A stretch of 64,000 nucleotides of DNA from contig CAVZOY010000005.1 in the NCBI GenBank assembly GCA_963777095.1, positions 85,050-149,049 of the forward strand, given 5' to 3'. The position numbers and the translations under genes were made by a program. The notes beneath the pieces were generated by a model. The model saw only the letters and a program-made list of their open reading frames with translations, had not been told where the DNA came from and made no database searches. Within the stretch, counting starts at the first letter, position 1. Every line of letters starts with the position of its first letter. Positions 8,171 through 15,977 of the stretch are shown here, piece after piece. The DNA comes from CAVZOY01 sp963777095 (GTDB lineage: Bacteria; Actinomycetota; Actinomycetes; Mycobacteriales; Geodermatophilaceae).

Positions 8171-9061
8171 CTAGCTGCCGTCCGCGGCGGGCTCGCCGAG
8201 GCCGGCGAGCTTGGCCGGGTTCACCACGATGAGCACCTGGTCGACCGCGCCGTCGCCGACGACCGGCGACACGGCCATGAACGGCTCGCCGTCCACCCAC
8301 GCGGCGACGCCGGGCGCCCCGTTGACCTCGGTCAGCCGCACGTCCAGCCCGGGGGTGGCGTAGCCCTTCGCCGCGATGCCGGTGAGGAACCGGGCCACCT
8401 TGTCCGCCCCGACGATCGGCCGCCGCGCCGCGTTCGCGACACCCCCGCCGTCGCTGGTCAGCACCACGCCGGGGGAGAGGACTGCCATGAGGGCGTCGAC
8501 GTCTCCGCCCGCGACCGCGGCGAAGAACCGCTCGGTCACCTCGCGCTGGGCGCTCCGATCGGCGTCGAACCGGGGACGGCGCGCCTCCACGTGCTCGCGG
8601 GCGCGGTGCGCCAGCTGGCGGACCGCCGCCTCCGACCGGTCCAAGGCTGTCGCGACCTCCGCCGCGGGCATGCCGAAGACCTCGCGCAGGACGAAGACGG
8701 CTCGCTCCAGCGGCGACAGGGTCTCGAGGACCACGAGCAGGGCCAGCGACACCTGCTCGCCGAGCTCCACCTCCTCGCCGGGGTCGGGAGCGCTGCCCGT
8801 GACCAGGGGCTCGGGCAGCCACGGGCCGACGTAGGTCTCCCGCCGCGACTGGGCCGACCGCAGCCGGTCGAGCGCCAGTCGGGAGGTGGTGCGCACGAGG
8901 TAGGCCTTGGGGTCGACCACGTCGCCACGGTCGGCGGCCGACCACCGCAGCCAGGCGTCCTGGACGACGTCCTCGGCGTCGGCCACGCTGCCCAGCATCT
9001 GGTAGGCGACGGTGAACAGCAGCCGCCGGTGCCGGTCGAACGCCGCCAGGGCCCCGGTCAT
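8171..9061 (-). CDS. ECF41-type RNA polymerase sigma factor with SnoaL-like C-terminus
   Basis: A 296-aa group IV sigma factor. The N-terminus carries region 2 (FTVAYQMLGSVADAEDVVQD, residues about 15-34) and region 4 (LSPLERAVFVLREVFGM and AEVATALDRSEAAVRQLAHR, about 115-160). After region 4 there is a SnoaL/NTF2-like extension of about 120 aa with VVLTSDGGGV and EPFMAVSPVV. ECF41 factors have this fused domain, which modulates their activity in place of an anti-sigma factor. The ATG overlaps the stop of the AhpD-like gene (ATGA), matching the known genetic linkage of ECF41 with carboxymuconolactone-decarboxylase-family genes. Intact. Confidence 0.93.
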   Translation of the reverse strand: MTGALAAFDRHRRLLFTVAYQMLGSVADAEDVVQDAWLRWSAADRGDVVDPKAYLVRTTSRLALDRLRSAQSRRETYVGPWLPEPLVTGSAPDPGEEVELGEQVSLALLVVLETLSPLERAVFVLREVFGMPAAEVATALDRSEAAVRQLAHRAREHVEARRPRFDADRSAQREVTERFFAAVAGGDVDALMAVLSPGVVLTSDGGGVANAARRPIVGADKVARFLTGIAAKGYATPGLDVRLTEVNGAPGVAAWVDGEPFMAVSPVVGDGAVDQVLIVVNPAKLAGLGEPAADGS

Positions 9062-9612
9062 CTGCCCGCGGGGATCTCGCAGCGGTCCTTGAAGCCCTGG
9101 CTGGTCAGCCCCAGGGCGCTGTTGAACCTCGACCGCTGGTTCTCCACGGCGATCATCATCGTGAGCTCCACCAGGGCGGCGTCGTCCAGGTGCGCGCGCA
9201 GCCCGGCCACCATCTCGTCGGTCACCGCCGGCGGGGTCGTGGTGGCTGCTTCCGCGTAGGCCATCACCTGTCGCTCCAGATCCGTGTAGACGTCGCTGTC
9301 GCGCCAGCGGGGGACGTTCTCCAGCTTGACCGGGTCGACGCCGCGGCTCGTGCTGATCCAGTAGCCGAAGTCCACGCACCACGAGCAGCCGATGCTGACC
9401 GCGGCGGTCATCTCTCCGAGCGCCTTGAGCGTCGGGTCGAGCCGGTTCCACTTCTGCAGCGACATCTCGTGGCGGGCATCGGTCATGAGCACCCGCATGT
9501 TGTGGCCCATCGCGGCGGCCGGGTCGGCGACGGCGCCGAACCGGCGGCGCGAGTACCACTCGGTGAGCCGGTAGATCACGGTGCGGGGCGGGTCCAGGGA
9601 AATGCGGGCCAT
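9058..9612 (-). CDS. Carboxymuconolactone decarboxylase/AhpD-like protein, ECF41 partner
   Basis: A 184-aa AhpD-like helical-bundle protein. The redox motif is ETAxxx-like GCSWCVDFGYW (CxxC near residue 80), followed by EMTAAV-type helices and MIAVENQRSRFNSALG. AhpD relatives act in peroxide defence, but the substrate of the ECF41-linked family is unknown. The start is the ATG at 9612 preceded by GAGGAGCCCGAC; ATG 9642 is also in frame but has no ribosome site and lies within a few bases of the predicted transcription start. It leads an operon with the sigma factor and has an ECF41-type promoter. Confidence 0.9.
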   Translation of the reverse strand: MARISLDPPRTVIYRLTEWYSRRRFGAVADPAAAMGHNMRVLMTDARHEMSLQKWNRLDPTLKALGEMTAAVSIGCSWCVDFGYWISTSRGVDPVKLENVPRWRDSDVYTDLERQVMAYAEAATTTPPAVTDEMVAGLRAHLDDAALVELTMMIAVENQRSRFNSALGLTSQGFKDRCEIPAGR

Positions 9613-9645
9613 GTCGGGCTCCTCGTCATCGCAGGTGCCCATGAA

Positions 9646-9672
9646 GACGGAGCGGGAGCTCCGGACGTGACA
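9646..9672 (-). promoter_or_regulatory. ECF41-type promoter (TGTCACG-N16-CGTC)
   Basis: On the minus strand TGTCACG (9672-9666) is followed by a 16-nt spacer and CGTC (9649-9646). This matches the published ECF41 target pattern of TGTCAC at -35 and CGTC at -10. It lies about 34 nt upstream of the AhpD-like start, so the sigma factor probably drives its own operon. Confidence 0.75.
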
Positions 9673-9679
9673 TCGAGGG

Positions 9680-9949
9680 TTACAGGCGGCCGCGGCCCTG
9701 GCGGAGCAGCATCATGCCGAGCGCGGCGCCGTCCGGGCCGAGCGCGAGACGGAACCGGTTGAGCACCTCTGCCTCGCGCGCCAGGGACAGGCGGGTGCCG
9801 CCGGTGGAGGCGCGCAGCGCGCCGATCTCCTGGGAGATGGCCAGCCGGCGTTGCACGAGCTCGATGATCTCCGCGTCGCAGGCGTCGATCTCGCCGCGCA
9901 GCGCGGTGATGCGCTCGTCGGAGGGGGCGGTGGTGGCGGGGGCGCTCAT
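9680..9949 (-). CDS. Chorismate mutase (AroQ class, monofunctional)
   Basis: An 89-aa chorismate mutase that converts chorismate to prephenate, the first committed step to Phe and Tyr. The AroQ helices are visible: ITALRGEIDACDAEIIELVQRR (helix 1, active-site Arg), LAISQEIGALRASTGG and the closing helix REAEVLNRF. The length is normal for the actinobacterial stand-alone type. The ATG at 9949 follows GAAGGACCACCG. About 40 nt upstream on the same strand lies an intrinsic terminator, preceded by a short reading frame with Phe-Tyr-Tyr codons, so expression is probably controlled by attenuation. Confidence 0.92.
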   Translation of the reverse strand: MSAPATTAPSDERITALRGEIDACDAEIIELVQRRLAISQEIGALRASTGGTRLSLAREAEVLNRFRLALGPDGAALGMMLLRQGRGRL

Positions 9950-9988
9950 CGGTGGTCCTTCGTGTTCTCGGAGGCCGTCGGGTCCGGG

Positions 9989-10024
9989 AACGAGAAACGC
10001 CCCGGGCTCTCGGGCCCGGGGCGT
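9989..10024 (-). terminator. Attenuator terminator in chorismate mutase leader
   Basis: Minus-strand 11-bp perfect stem ACGCCCCGGGC / GCCCGGGGCGT with a 6-nt loop (CCGAGA), then TTCTCGTT. It lies between the leader peptide and the chorismate mutase start, so it would stop transcription before the gene. The 5' arm (GACGCC at 10025-10020) can alternatively pair with GGTGTC (10063-10058) upstream. Confidence 0.75.
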
Positions 10025-10041
10025 CTGTTGCGGCTTCGTGC

Positions 10042-10104
10042 TCAGCCAGCGGTGACGGACACCGGATCCCGGTGGCCGTAGTAAAAGCTGACCGTGGCGA
10101 GCAC
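10042..10104 (-). CDS. Putative leader peptide with Phe-Tyr-Tyr control codons
   Basis: A 20-codon frame starting at GTG 10104 and stopping at TGA 10042: (M)LATVSFYYGHRDPVSVTAG. Codons 7-9 are TTT TAC TAC; TTT is very rare in DNA this GC-rich. Phe and Tyr are the end products of the pathway that the downstream chorismate mutase feeds. A ribosome stalled at TAC-TAC would cover CACCGG (10074-10069), freeing CCGGTG (10065-10060) to pair with the terminator's 5' arm. No Shine-Dalgarno is seen, so the peptide may be read from a leaderless transcript. Prediction only. Confidence 0.65.
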   Translation of the reverse strand: MLATVSFYYGHRDPVSVTAG

Positions 10105-10111
10105 GTCGGAG

Positions 10112-10141
10112 AGTGTGCCACAGGCCGCGCGGCGGTGACCA
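10112..10141 (-). promoter_or_regulatory. Candidate promoter of chorismate mutase leader
   Basis: Minus strand: -35-like TGGTCA (10141-10136), 18-nt spacer, -10-like CACACT (10117-10112), then 7 nt to the leader GTG. The spacing fits leaderless initiation; the hexamers are only moderate matches. Confidence 0.35.
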
Positions 10142-10206
10142 GCGGCGCGCTGGGACGGGTGATGCGCAGCGTCCACAGCCGGCGCGGGCCGGTCACCCGT
10201 CCGGCT

Positions 10207-10212
10207 TACAGT
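10207..10212 (+). promoter_or_regulatory. Candidate -10 box (TACAGT) for pcrA
   Basis: TACAGT at 10207-10212 would give a leader of about 45 nt ending in AGCGGAG, 8 nt before the pcrA ATG. The 313-nt gap between chorismate mutase and pcrA is otherwise taken up by the attenuator. Confidence 0.35.
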
Positions 10213-10262
10213 GATGTAGTGAATGCGCCGCAGGCTTCGGGTTCCCCAGCGGAGCTGCGTTC

Positions 10263-12560
10263 ATGAGCAGCGTCCAGCAGGCCCTCCCCGGGACGGCGTC
10301 CCTCCAGCGCTCGGCACCCGGCCGGACCGGCCGGGAGCTGGACCGCATGCTCGCCGGGCTCAACGGCCCGCAGCGGCAGGCCGTCGTCCACGAGGGTGGG
10401 CCGCTGCTCATCGTCGCCGGTGCGGGCTCGGGCAAGACCCGCGTCCTGGCCCATCGCATCGCCTACCTCCTGGGCGCGCGCGGGGTGCAGCCCGGCGAGG
10501 TGCTGGCGATCACCTTCACCAACAAGGCCGCCGGCGAGATGAAGGAGCGCGTCGCGCACCTCGTCGGCCCGCGCGCCCGCGCGATGTGGGTGTCGACCTT
10601 CCACTCGATGTGCGTGCGCATCCTGCGCGCCGAGGCCGCGAAGCTGGGCCTGAAGTCGTCGTTCACGATCTACGACCAGGGCGACTCGGTGCGGCTGATG
10701 ACGATGGTCGCCCGCGACCTCGACCTCGACGCCAAGCGCTATCCCGGCCGCAGCCTGGCCGCGCAGGTGTCGAACCTCAAGAACGAGCTGATCGACGAGG
10801 AGAGCTTCAGCCCGACGACGCCGCCCGAGAGGGTGCTGGCCGACGTCTACCGGCTCTACCAGCAGCGACTGCGCCAGGCGCACGCGCTCGACTTCGACGA
10901 CCTGATCATGACGACGGTCTCCCTGCTGCAGGCCTTCCCCGACGTCGCCGAGCACTACCGCCGCCGGTTCCGCCACGTGCTGGTCGACGAGTACCAGGAC
11001 ACCAACCACGCCCAGTACGTGCTGGTGCGCGAGCTGGTCGGCACGGGTGAGGGCCCGGTGCCGCCCGCCGAGCTCTGCGTCGTCGGTGACGCCGACCAGT
11101 CGATCTACGCCTTCCGCGGCGCGACCATCCGCAACATCGACGAGTTCGAGCGCGACTACCCCGAGGCCATGACGATCCTGCTGGAGCAGAACTACCGCTC
11201 CACCCAGCGGATCCTCAAGGCGGCCAACCAGGTCATCGCCAAGAACACCGGCCGTCGTCCGAAGAACCTGTGGACCGACGCCGGCGACGGCGAGCTGATC
11301 GAGGGCTACGTCGCCGACAACGAGCACGACGAGGCGGCCTGGGTCGCCGAGCAGATCGACGCCCTCGTCGACGAGGGCGAGGTCCAGCCCAAGGACATCG
11401 CGGTCTTCTACCGGACCAACAACGCCTCCCGCGTCTTCGAGGAGGTGTTCATCCGCGTCGGCATGCCCTACAAGGTCGTCGGCGGGGTGCGCTTCTACGA
11501 GCGCAAGGAGGTCCGCGACGCGCTGGCCTACCTCAAGGTGGTCGCCAACCCGACCGACGTCGTCAGCCTGCGCCGGGTGATCAACACCCCGAAGCGCGGG
11601 ATCGGCGAGCGGGCCGAGCAGTGCATCGAGCAGTTCGCCGATCGCGAGCGGATCGCCTTCGCGACGGCGCTGCGCCGGTGCGCCGAGGTCACCACGCTCG
11701 CGTCGCGGTCGCTGAAGAACATCCAGGAGTTCGTCGCGCTGCTCGAGGAGTTCGAGCAGCTGGTCGAGACCGGGTCCGGCCCGGCCGCGCTGCTCGAGAG
11801 CATCCTCGACCGCACCGGCTACCTCGCCGAGCTGTCGTCGAGCACCGACCCGCAGGACGAGGGGCGCGTCGACAACCTCAACGAGCTCATCTCGGTGGCG
11901 GCGGAGTTCGAGGCGGCCCACCCCGGCGGCACGGTCACCGAGTTCCTCGAGCAGGTCTCGCTGGTGGCCGACGCCGACCAGGTGCCCGTGGCCGGGGACG
12001 ACGCCGGCGTCGTCACGCTCATGACGCTGCACACGGCCAAGGGCCTGGAGTTCCCGGTCGTCTTCCTCACGGCGCTCGAGGACGGCGTCTTCCCGCACCT
12101 GCGCGCGCTCGGCGACCCGCGGGAGCTCGAGGAGGAGCGCCGGCTGGCCTACGTCGGCATCACCCGCGCGCAGAAGCGGCTGTTCCTCTCACGGGCGCAG
12201 GTGCGCACCAGCTGGGGTGCGCCGGCCTACAACCCGCCGTCACGCTTCCTGGACGAGCTGCCGGCGGACACCGTGCACTGGGCGCGCACCGAGCCGGTGC
12301 CGACCATGTCGACGTACGCCAACTCGGCGCAGGCGCGGGTCGCCGCCACCGGACTCTCGACCGGGGGGCTGCGTGGCGGCCCGGGCAACCGCGCGGTGAT
12401 CAGCGTCGAGCCGGGGGACCGGGTCAGCCACGACGCGTTCGGCATGGGCACGGTCGTCGAGGTGACCGGTGCCGGAGACAAGGCGCAGGCGACCGTCGAC
12501 TTCGGGTCGGGCGGCACCAAGCGGCTCGTCCTGCGCTACGCGCCGCTCGTCAAGCTCTGA
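10263..12560 (+). CDS. pcrA: ATP-dependent DNA helicase PcrA/UvrD
   Basis: A 765-aa superfamily 1A 3'-5' helicase for DNA repair and clearing of replication blocks. All motifs are present in order: Q-motif LNGPQRQAV (about 34), Walker A AGAGSGKT (about 52), TFTNKAAGEMKER, Walker B VDEYQDTN (about 242), VVGDADQSIYAFRGA, LLEQNYRS, TLMTLHTAKGLEFPVVFLT (about 585) and RLAYVGITRAQKRLFL (about 625). The C-terminal tail (VISVEPGDRVSHDAFGMGTV onward) forms the Tudor-like domain that binds RNA polymerase in PcrA. Ribosome site AGCGGAG precedes the ATG. Intact and typical in length. Confidence 0.97.
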   Translation: MSSVQQALPGTASLQRSAPGRTGRELDRMLAGLNGPQRQAVVHEGGPLLIVAGAGSGKTRVLAHRIAYLLGARGVQPGEVLAITFTNKAAGEMKERVAHLVGPRARAMWVSTFHSMCVRILRAEAAKLGLKSSFTIYDQGDSVRLMTMVARDLDLDAKRYPGRSLAAQVSNLKNELIDEESFSPTTPPERVLADVYRLYQQRLRQAHALDFDDLIMTTVSLLQAFPDVAEHYRRRFRHVLVDEYQDTNHAQYVLVRELVGTGEGPVPPAELCVVGDADQSIYAFRGATIRNIDEFERDYPEAMTILLEQNYRSTQRILKAANQVIAKNTGRRPKNLWTDAGDGELIEGYVADNEHDEAAWVAEQIDALVDEGEVQPKDIAVFYRTNNASRVFEEVFIRVGMPYKVVGGVRFYERKEVRDALAYLKVVANPTDVVSLRRVINTPKRGIGERAEQCIEQFADRERIAFATALRRCAEVTTLASRSLKNIQEFVALLEEFEQLVETGSGPAALLESILDRTGYLAELSSSTDPQDEGRVDNLNELISVAAEFEAAHPGGTVTEFLEQVSLVADADQVPVAGDDAGVVTLMTLHTAKGLEFPVVFLTALEDGVFPHLRALGDPRELEEERRLAYVGITRAQKRLFLSRAQVRTSWGAPAYNPPSRFLDELPADTVHWARTEPVPTMSTYANSAQARVAATGLSTGGLRGGPGNRAVISVEPGDRVSHDAFGMGTVVEVTGAGDKAQATVDFGSGGTKRLVLRYAPLVKL

Positions 12561-12579
12561 CTCCGCGGCCGCGTGAGTG

Positions 12580-13232
12580 CTAGGGCGCCATCCCCGCCTC
12601 GTAGGCGAAGATCACCGCCTGGACCCGGTCGCGCAGCCCGAGCTTCGCCAGCACGTGCCCGACGTGGGTCTTCACCGTTCCCTCCCCGAGGAACAGCTCG
12701 CCCGCCATCTCCGCATTGGTCAGCCCCCGGCCCAGCAGGACCAGCACCTCCCGCTCCCGCGGGGTGAGCAGCGCCAGCCGGGCGGCCAGGTCGGGGCGGC
12801 GTGGCGGAAGGGCGACGAAGCGTTCGACGACGCGGCGGGTCACCGCCGGGGACAGCAGCGCGTCGCCGGAGGCCACCGTGTGGACGGCGGCGATCAGCTC
12901 CTCCGGTGGGGCGTCCTTGAGCAGGAAGCCGCTCGCGCCCGCACGCAGCGCCTCGAACACGTACTCGTCGAGGTCGAAGGTGGTGAGCACGAGCACGGCG
13001 GGGGCGGCGTCGGGGTCCCGGACGATCTCGCGGGTGGCGGCGAGTCCGTCCATCCGCGGCATCCGGATGTCCATGACGACGACGTCCGGGCGCAGCTGCC
13101 CGGCCAGCGTCACCGCCTCGGCACCGTCGCCTGCCTCGCCGAGCACGGAGATGCCGTCGTCGATCTCGAACACTTTGCGCAAACCCCCCTGACCAGCGGC
13201 TGGTCGTCGACGACGAGCACGCCGACCCTCAC
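12580..13232 (-). CDS. NarL/LuxR-family response regulator, one frameshift
   Basis: Response regulator of about 217 aa. The start is GTG 13232 (VRVGVLVVDDQPLVRG); after six codons the frame breaks at a run of six G near 13185 where seven are expected, then continues as LRKVFEIDDGISVLGEA. The phospho-acceptor is in VVVMDIRMPRMDG, the switch Lys in GFLLKDAP, and the LuxR helix-turn-helix is LLTPREREVLVLLGRG with EGTVKTHVGHVLAKLGL. The GTG overlaps the kinase stop by four bases (GTGA). It converges with pcrA. The single homopolymer defect points to sequence error. Confidence 0.85.
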
Positions 13233-14377
13233 GGCTGCTCGCCCTCCAGCGGCAGCTCGGCGCGCACCGACCAGCCGCCGCCCGCCCCGGCCCGGCCGTG
13301 AAGCGTCCGCCGTACAGGGCGGCGCGCTCCCGCATGCCGATGAGCCCGTGCCCGTCCGGCCCGACGCGGTCGGGCGGACGGCCGTCGTCGGTCACCTCCA
13401 GCGTCAGCTGGTGCGCCGACCATCCGGTGCAACCGCCACGCGGGTGGCGCCGTGGGCATGCCGGACGGCGTTGGTCAGGCCTCCTGGACGATCCGGTACG
13501 CCGAGACGTCGAGTCCTGGCGGGAGCGGACGGGGGAGCCGCTCACCAGCAGGTCGACGCGGGACCCCTGCCCGACGGACGTCGTCGACGAGGGCCGGGAG
13601 GGCGGCCAGCCCGGCAGCGGCGCCAGCTCCGCCGCGTCGTCGTCCCGGCGCAGCACCCCACGAGCCGGCGCAGCTCGGCCAGGGTCGCGCGGCCGGACCG
13701 TTCGATGCTCTCGAGCGCCGTCCGGCGCTGGGCCGTGTCGCTGCCGGGGGCGAGCCGCTCGGCGCCGGCCTGCAGCACGAGCAGGCTGAGGTTGTGGCCC
13801 ACGACGTCGTGCAACTCGCGGGCGATGCGGGCGCGCTCGTCGGTCACGGCCAGACGGGCGGTGTCGGCGCGCTCGCGTTCCAGCTGGGCGGCGAGCGCGG
13901 CGAGCTCGCCGGCCTGGCGGCGCCAGTCGCGCACGAGGCGGCCGACCAGCCACGTCGCGACCGTCAGCGGCCCCAGGACGATGACGTCGCCGGGCTCGTC
14001 CACCGTGATCCCCACGAGTGCGACGGCGAGGCCCGCGAGCGCGGTCGTCCCGCCGGCGTACGCGCCGGCGGAGTAGACGGCGAGCAGGTAGGTCAGCAGG
14101 GTGCTCTGGGTCTCCTGCACGGTGCTGACCAGGCCGAGCCCGAGGCTGCCGGCGGACACGAGGACGACGGTCGGCAACGGCAGCCGGCGCCGGACGGCGA
14201 GGGGCAGCGACGCGAGAGGGCCAGCGGGATCAGCGCGGCGAGCGGACCGTCGACGTCCGAGGTGAGGATCTCCAGCAGGACGAACGCCGCGAGCCCGAGC
14301 GCGATGACGACGTCCACGGCCAGCGGACGGCGCCGCACCGCCGTCCGGAGGTCGTCGAGCGCCGTGGGGGCCCGCAT
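13229..14377 (-). CDS. Sensor histidine kinase, heavily frameshifted
   Basis: Partner of the response regulator at 12580. Reading is spread over all three frames with at least four breaks (near 14222, 13665, 13600-13450 and 13300). Identifiable parts are the N-terminus MRAPTALDDLRTAV with membrane helices, the HisKA_3 box RIARELHDVVGHNLSLLVLQ (about 13820-13760) with its predicted phospho-His, AYRIVQE-like sequence, and the ATPase end GHGLIGMRERAALYGGRF. Reassembled length of about 380 aa is normal. Breaks are denser than in neighbours, so either local sequence quality is poor or the gene is decaying; I favour the first. Confidence 0.7.
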
Positions 14378-14540
14378 GCGGCGGACGCTAGCCTGCCCGG
14401 CCGTTCGGCGGCGTCCCCTGCGCGGGGCATCTCGTCTCCCCCTGGCGGCATACCCGAAGATCGCCCCGGCAGCAGACGCGCGCCGTCGCCCGGCTCCCTA
14501 GCGTCCGGTCCGACCGGGAACGACGGACGAGGAGGACGAC

Positions 14541-14974
14541 ATGCGCGCAGCGGCGTGGACGAGGGGAGCGGCCGGCTTCGCGCTGGCCGGAGGACTGGCT
14601 GGTTGGCCAAGCAGGCCGCCATCGCGGCGTCCGTCGGGCCGGACGGGGCGCCTCCGGAGAACACCGGAATAGGTGTGCTCTACCTGCTCGGGGTCGCGCT
14701 GATGCTGGTCGGCGCCACCGGGGTCGGTGCGGGACTGCTGCGCGGTCGCCCGCCGGTGGTGTGGGTCCCGGTCGCGATCGTCCTCGCGCCCGTGGTGTTC
14801 TTCGGCGTGCAGACGGCGACCGACGCGATCGTCGACGCGCTCGCCGGTGCGGATGCGCACTGGTGGTGGGCCGGTGAGGGCGGGATCGTGCTGACCGCCC
14901 TCGTCTTCGCGGGAGCGGGTGCGGTCGTGCTGGCCCGTTCGCGGGCGGCCCGGCGACTGCCGGTCCCCGCCTGA
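14541..14974 (+). CDS. Small integral membrane protein, one frameshift
   Basis: About 144 aa. The start ATG 14541 has a strong GGAGGACGAC ribosome site. The frame set by that start (MRAAAWTRGAAGFALAGGLAG) meets the long downstream frame (WLAKQAAIAAS onward) only if one base is missing near 14605. Four hydrophobic segments are visible: about 8-25, 45-65, 72-92 and 112-132. Divergent from the two-component system. No family recognised. Confidence 0.65.
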
Positions 14975-14987
14975 GGGCGGCGGCGGT

Positions 14988-15803
14988 TCAGCCGACCTGG
15001 ACCCCGCGGTTCTCCAGGAAGGTCTGCGGGTCGATCGGGGAACCGTCGCGGCCGCCCTGGTGGATCTCGTAGTGCAGGTGCGGTCCGGTCGAGAAGCCCT
15101 CGTTGCCCACCGAGGCGATCTGGTCGCCGGCGTGCACGATCTGGCCGTTGTGCACGGAGTAGTAGCGCATGTGGCCGTAGATGTGGACGTTGCCGTCCTC
15201 GTCCTGGATGTAGACCGCATTGCCGAACCCGGACACCGGGCCCGCCTCGAGCACCACGCCGTCGACGGCGGTGTAGATGGGCGTGCCGCTCGGGGCGGCC
15301 ATGTCCAGGCCGTAGTGCATCTGGCCCCAGCGGAGGCAGTAGCAGGTGGTGAGTTCGTAACTGCTGACCGGCGAGACGACCTTCGGCTCGCGGGCGGCGC
15401 GGGAGGCCGCCAGCTCGCCGAGGCGGGCGCGGGCCTCGGCCTCGGTGATGCCCCGGCGGGCGCCGGCGTCGGACATCTCACCGCTCGGGTCGTCGCCGCC
15501 GATGCCGAGCCCGTAGTCCGAGGCGTCGACGCGGACCGGCTCCGGGTCGCCCGTCAGGATCGGTCCGGCGGCCAGCAGGGCGCCGGCGATCAGCGCGGCC
15601 AGCCACACCGGGGCGCGGCGGCCGGGCGGGTGGGGGAGGCGGCGCAGCGAGGGGATCCGCCGCCGCGCGGCCGGGACGTCCGCAGCGGGAGCGGGCTCGG
15701 GCGCCGGCGGGGGAGCGACGTCGTGCAGAGGGGCGCGCGGTGCGGGGACACGTGCTGCCACCCGTGGCCTCTCGACGGCCTCGGGCATAGCGATGGGCGG
15801 CAC
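14988..15803 (-). CDS. M23-family murein endopeptidase, membrane-anchored
   Basis: A 271-aa LytM/M23 zinc metallopeptidase that cleaves peptidoglycan cross-bridges. Zinc-site motifs HYGLDMAAPSGTPIYTA (about 162-178) and HLHYEIHQGG (about 240) are complete. A single hydrophobic segment (VWLAALIAGALLAAGPIL, about 66-83) follows a Pro/Ala-rich cytoplasmic region, so the catalytic part faces outward. A helical stretch with EAEARARLGELAASRAA precedes the catalytic domain. The start is GTG 15803 with GGAGGG six bases upstream. Intact. Confidence 0.92.
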   Translation of the reverse strand: MPPIAMPEAVERPRVAARVPAPRAPLHDVAPPPAPEPAPAADVPAARRRIPSLRRLPHPPGRRAPVWLAALIAGALLAAGPILTGDPEPVRVDASDYGLGIGGDDPSGEMSDAGARRGITEAEARARLGELAASRAAREPKVVSPVSSYELTTCYCLRWGQMHYGLDMAAPSGTPIYTAVDGVVLEAGPVSGFGNAVYIQDEDGNVHIYGHMRYYSVHNGQIVHAGDQIASVGNEGFSTGPHLHYEIHQGGRDGSPIDPQTFLENRGVQVG

Positions 15804-15919
15804 GGTGGACCCTCCGGGGGAAGCGGCGTCCGCCGGTGGGTACCGGCGCCGTGATCGGACCGTAACCGTGCGTCAGGGTCTGACCAAGCACCGACACGAC
15901 GTGTCGTGCCGTGCAGCAG

Positions 15920-15956
15920 AGGACTGCCCGCCACCGCTCGCACGCTCGCGGCGGGA
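15920..15956 (+). repeat. Interspersed repeat, copy B
   Basis: Reads AGGACTGCCC, CCACCGCTCG and GCTCGCGGCGGG in the same order as copy A (7237-7280). It lies upstream of the M23 gene (15803) and downstream of the lipase gene (stop at 15978). The most degenerate of the three; no -10 box directly attached. Confidence 0.4.
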
Positions 15957-15977
15957 CTCGGAGGGCCGGAAGAGCTG

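Noticed and set aside
15804..15977. Possible c-di-AMP (ydaO) riboswitch upstream of the M23 peptidase
   Set aside because: Such switches often precede actinobacterial cell-wall hydrolase genes, but the conserved core sequences are not visible; only the degenerate repeat copy B and ordinary GC-rich sequence are present.
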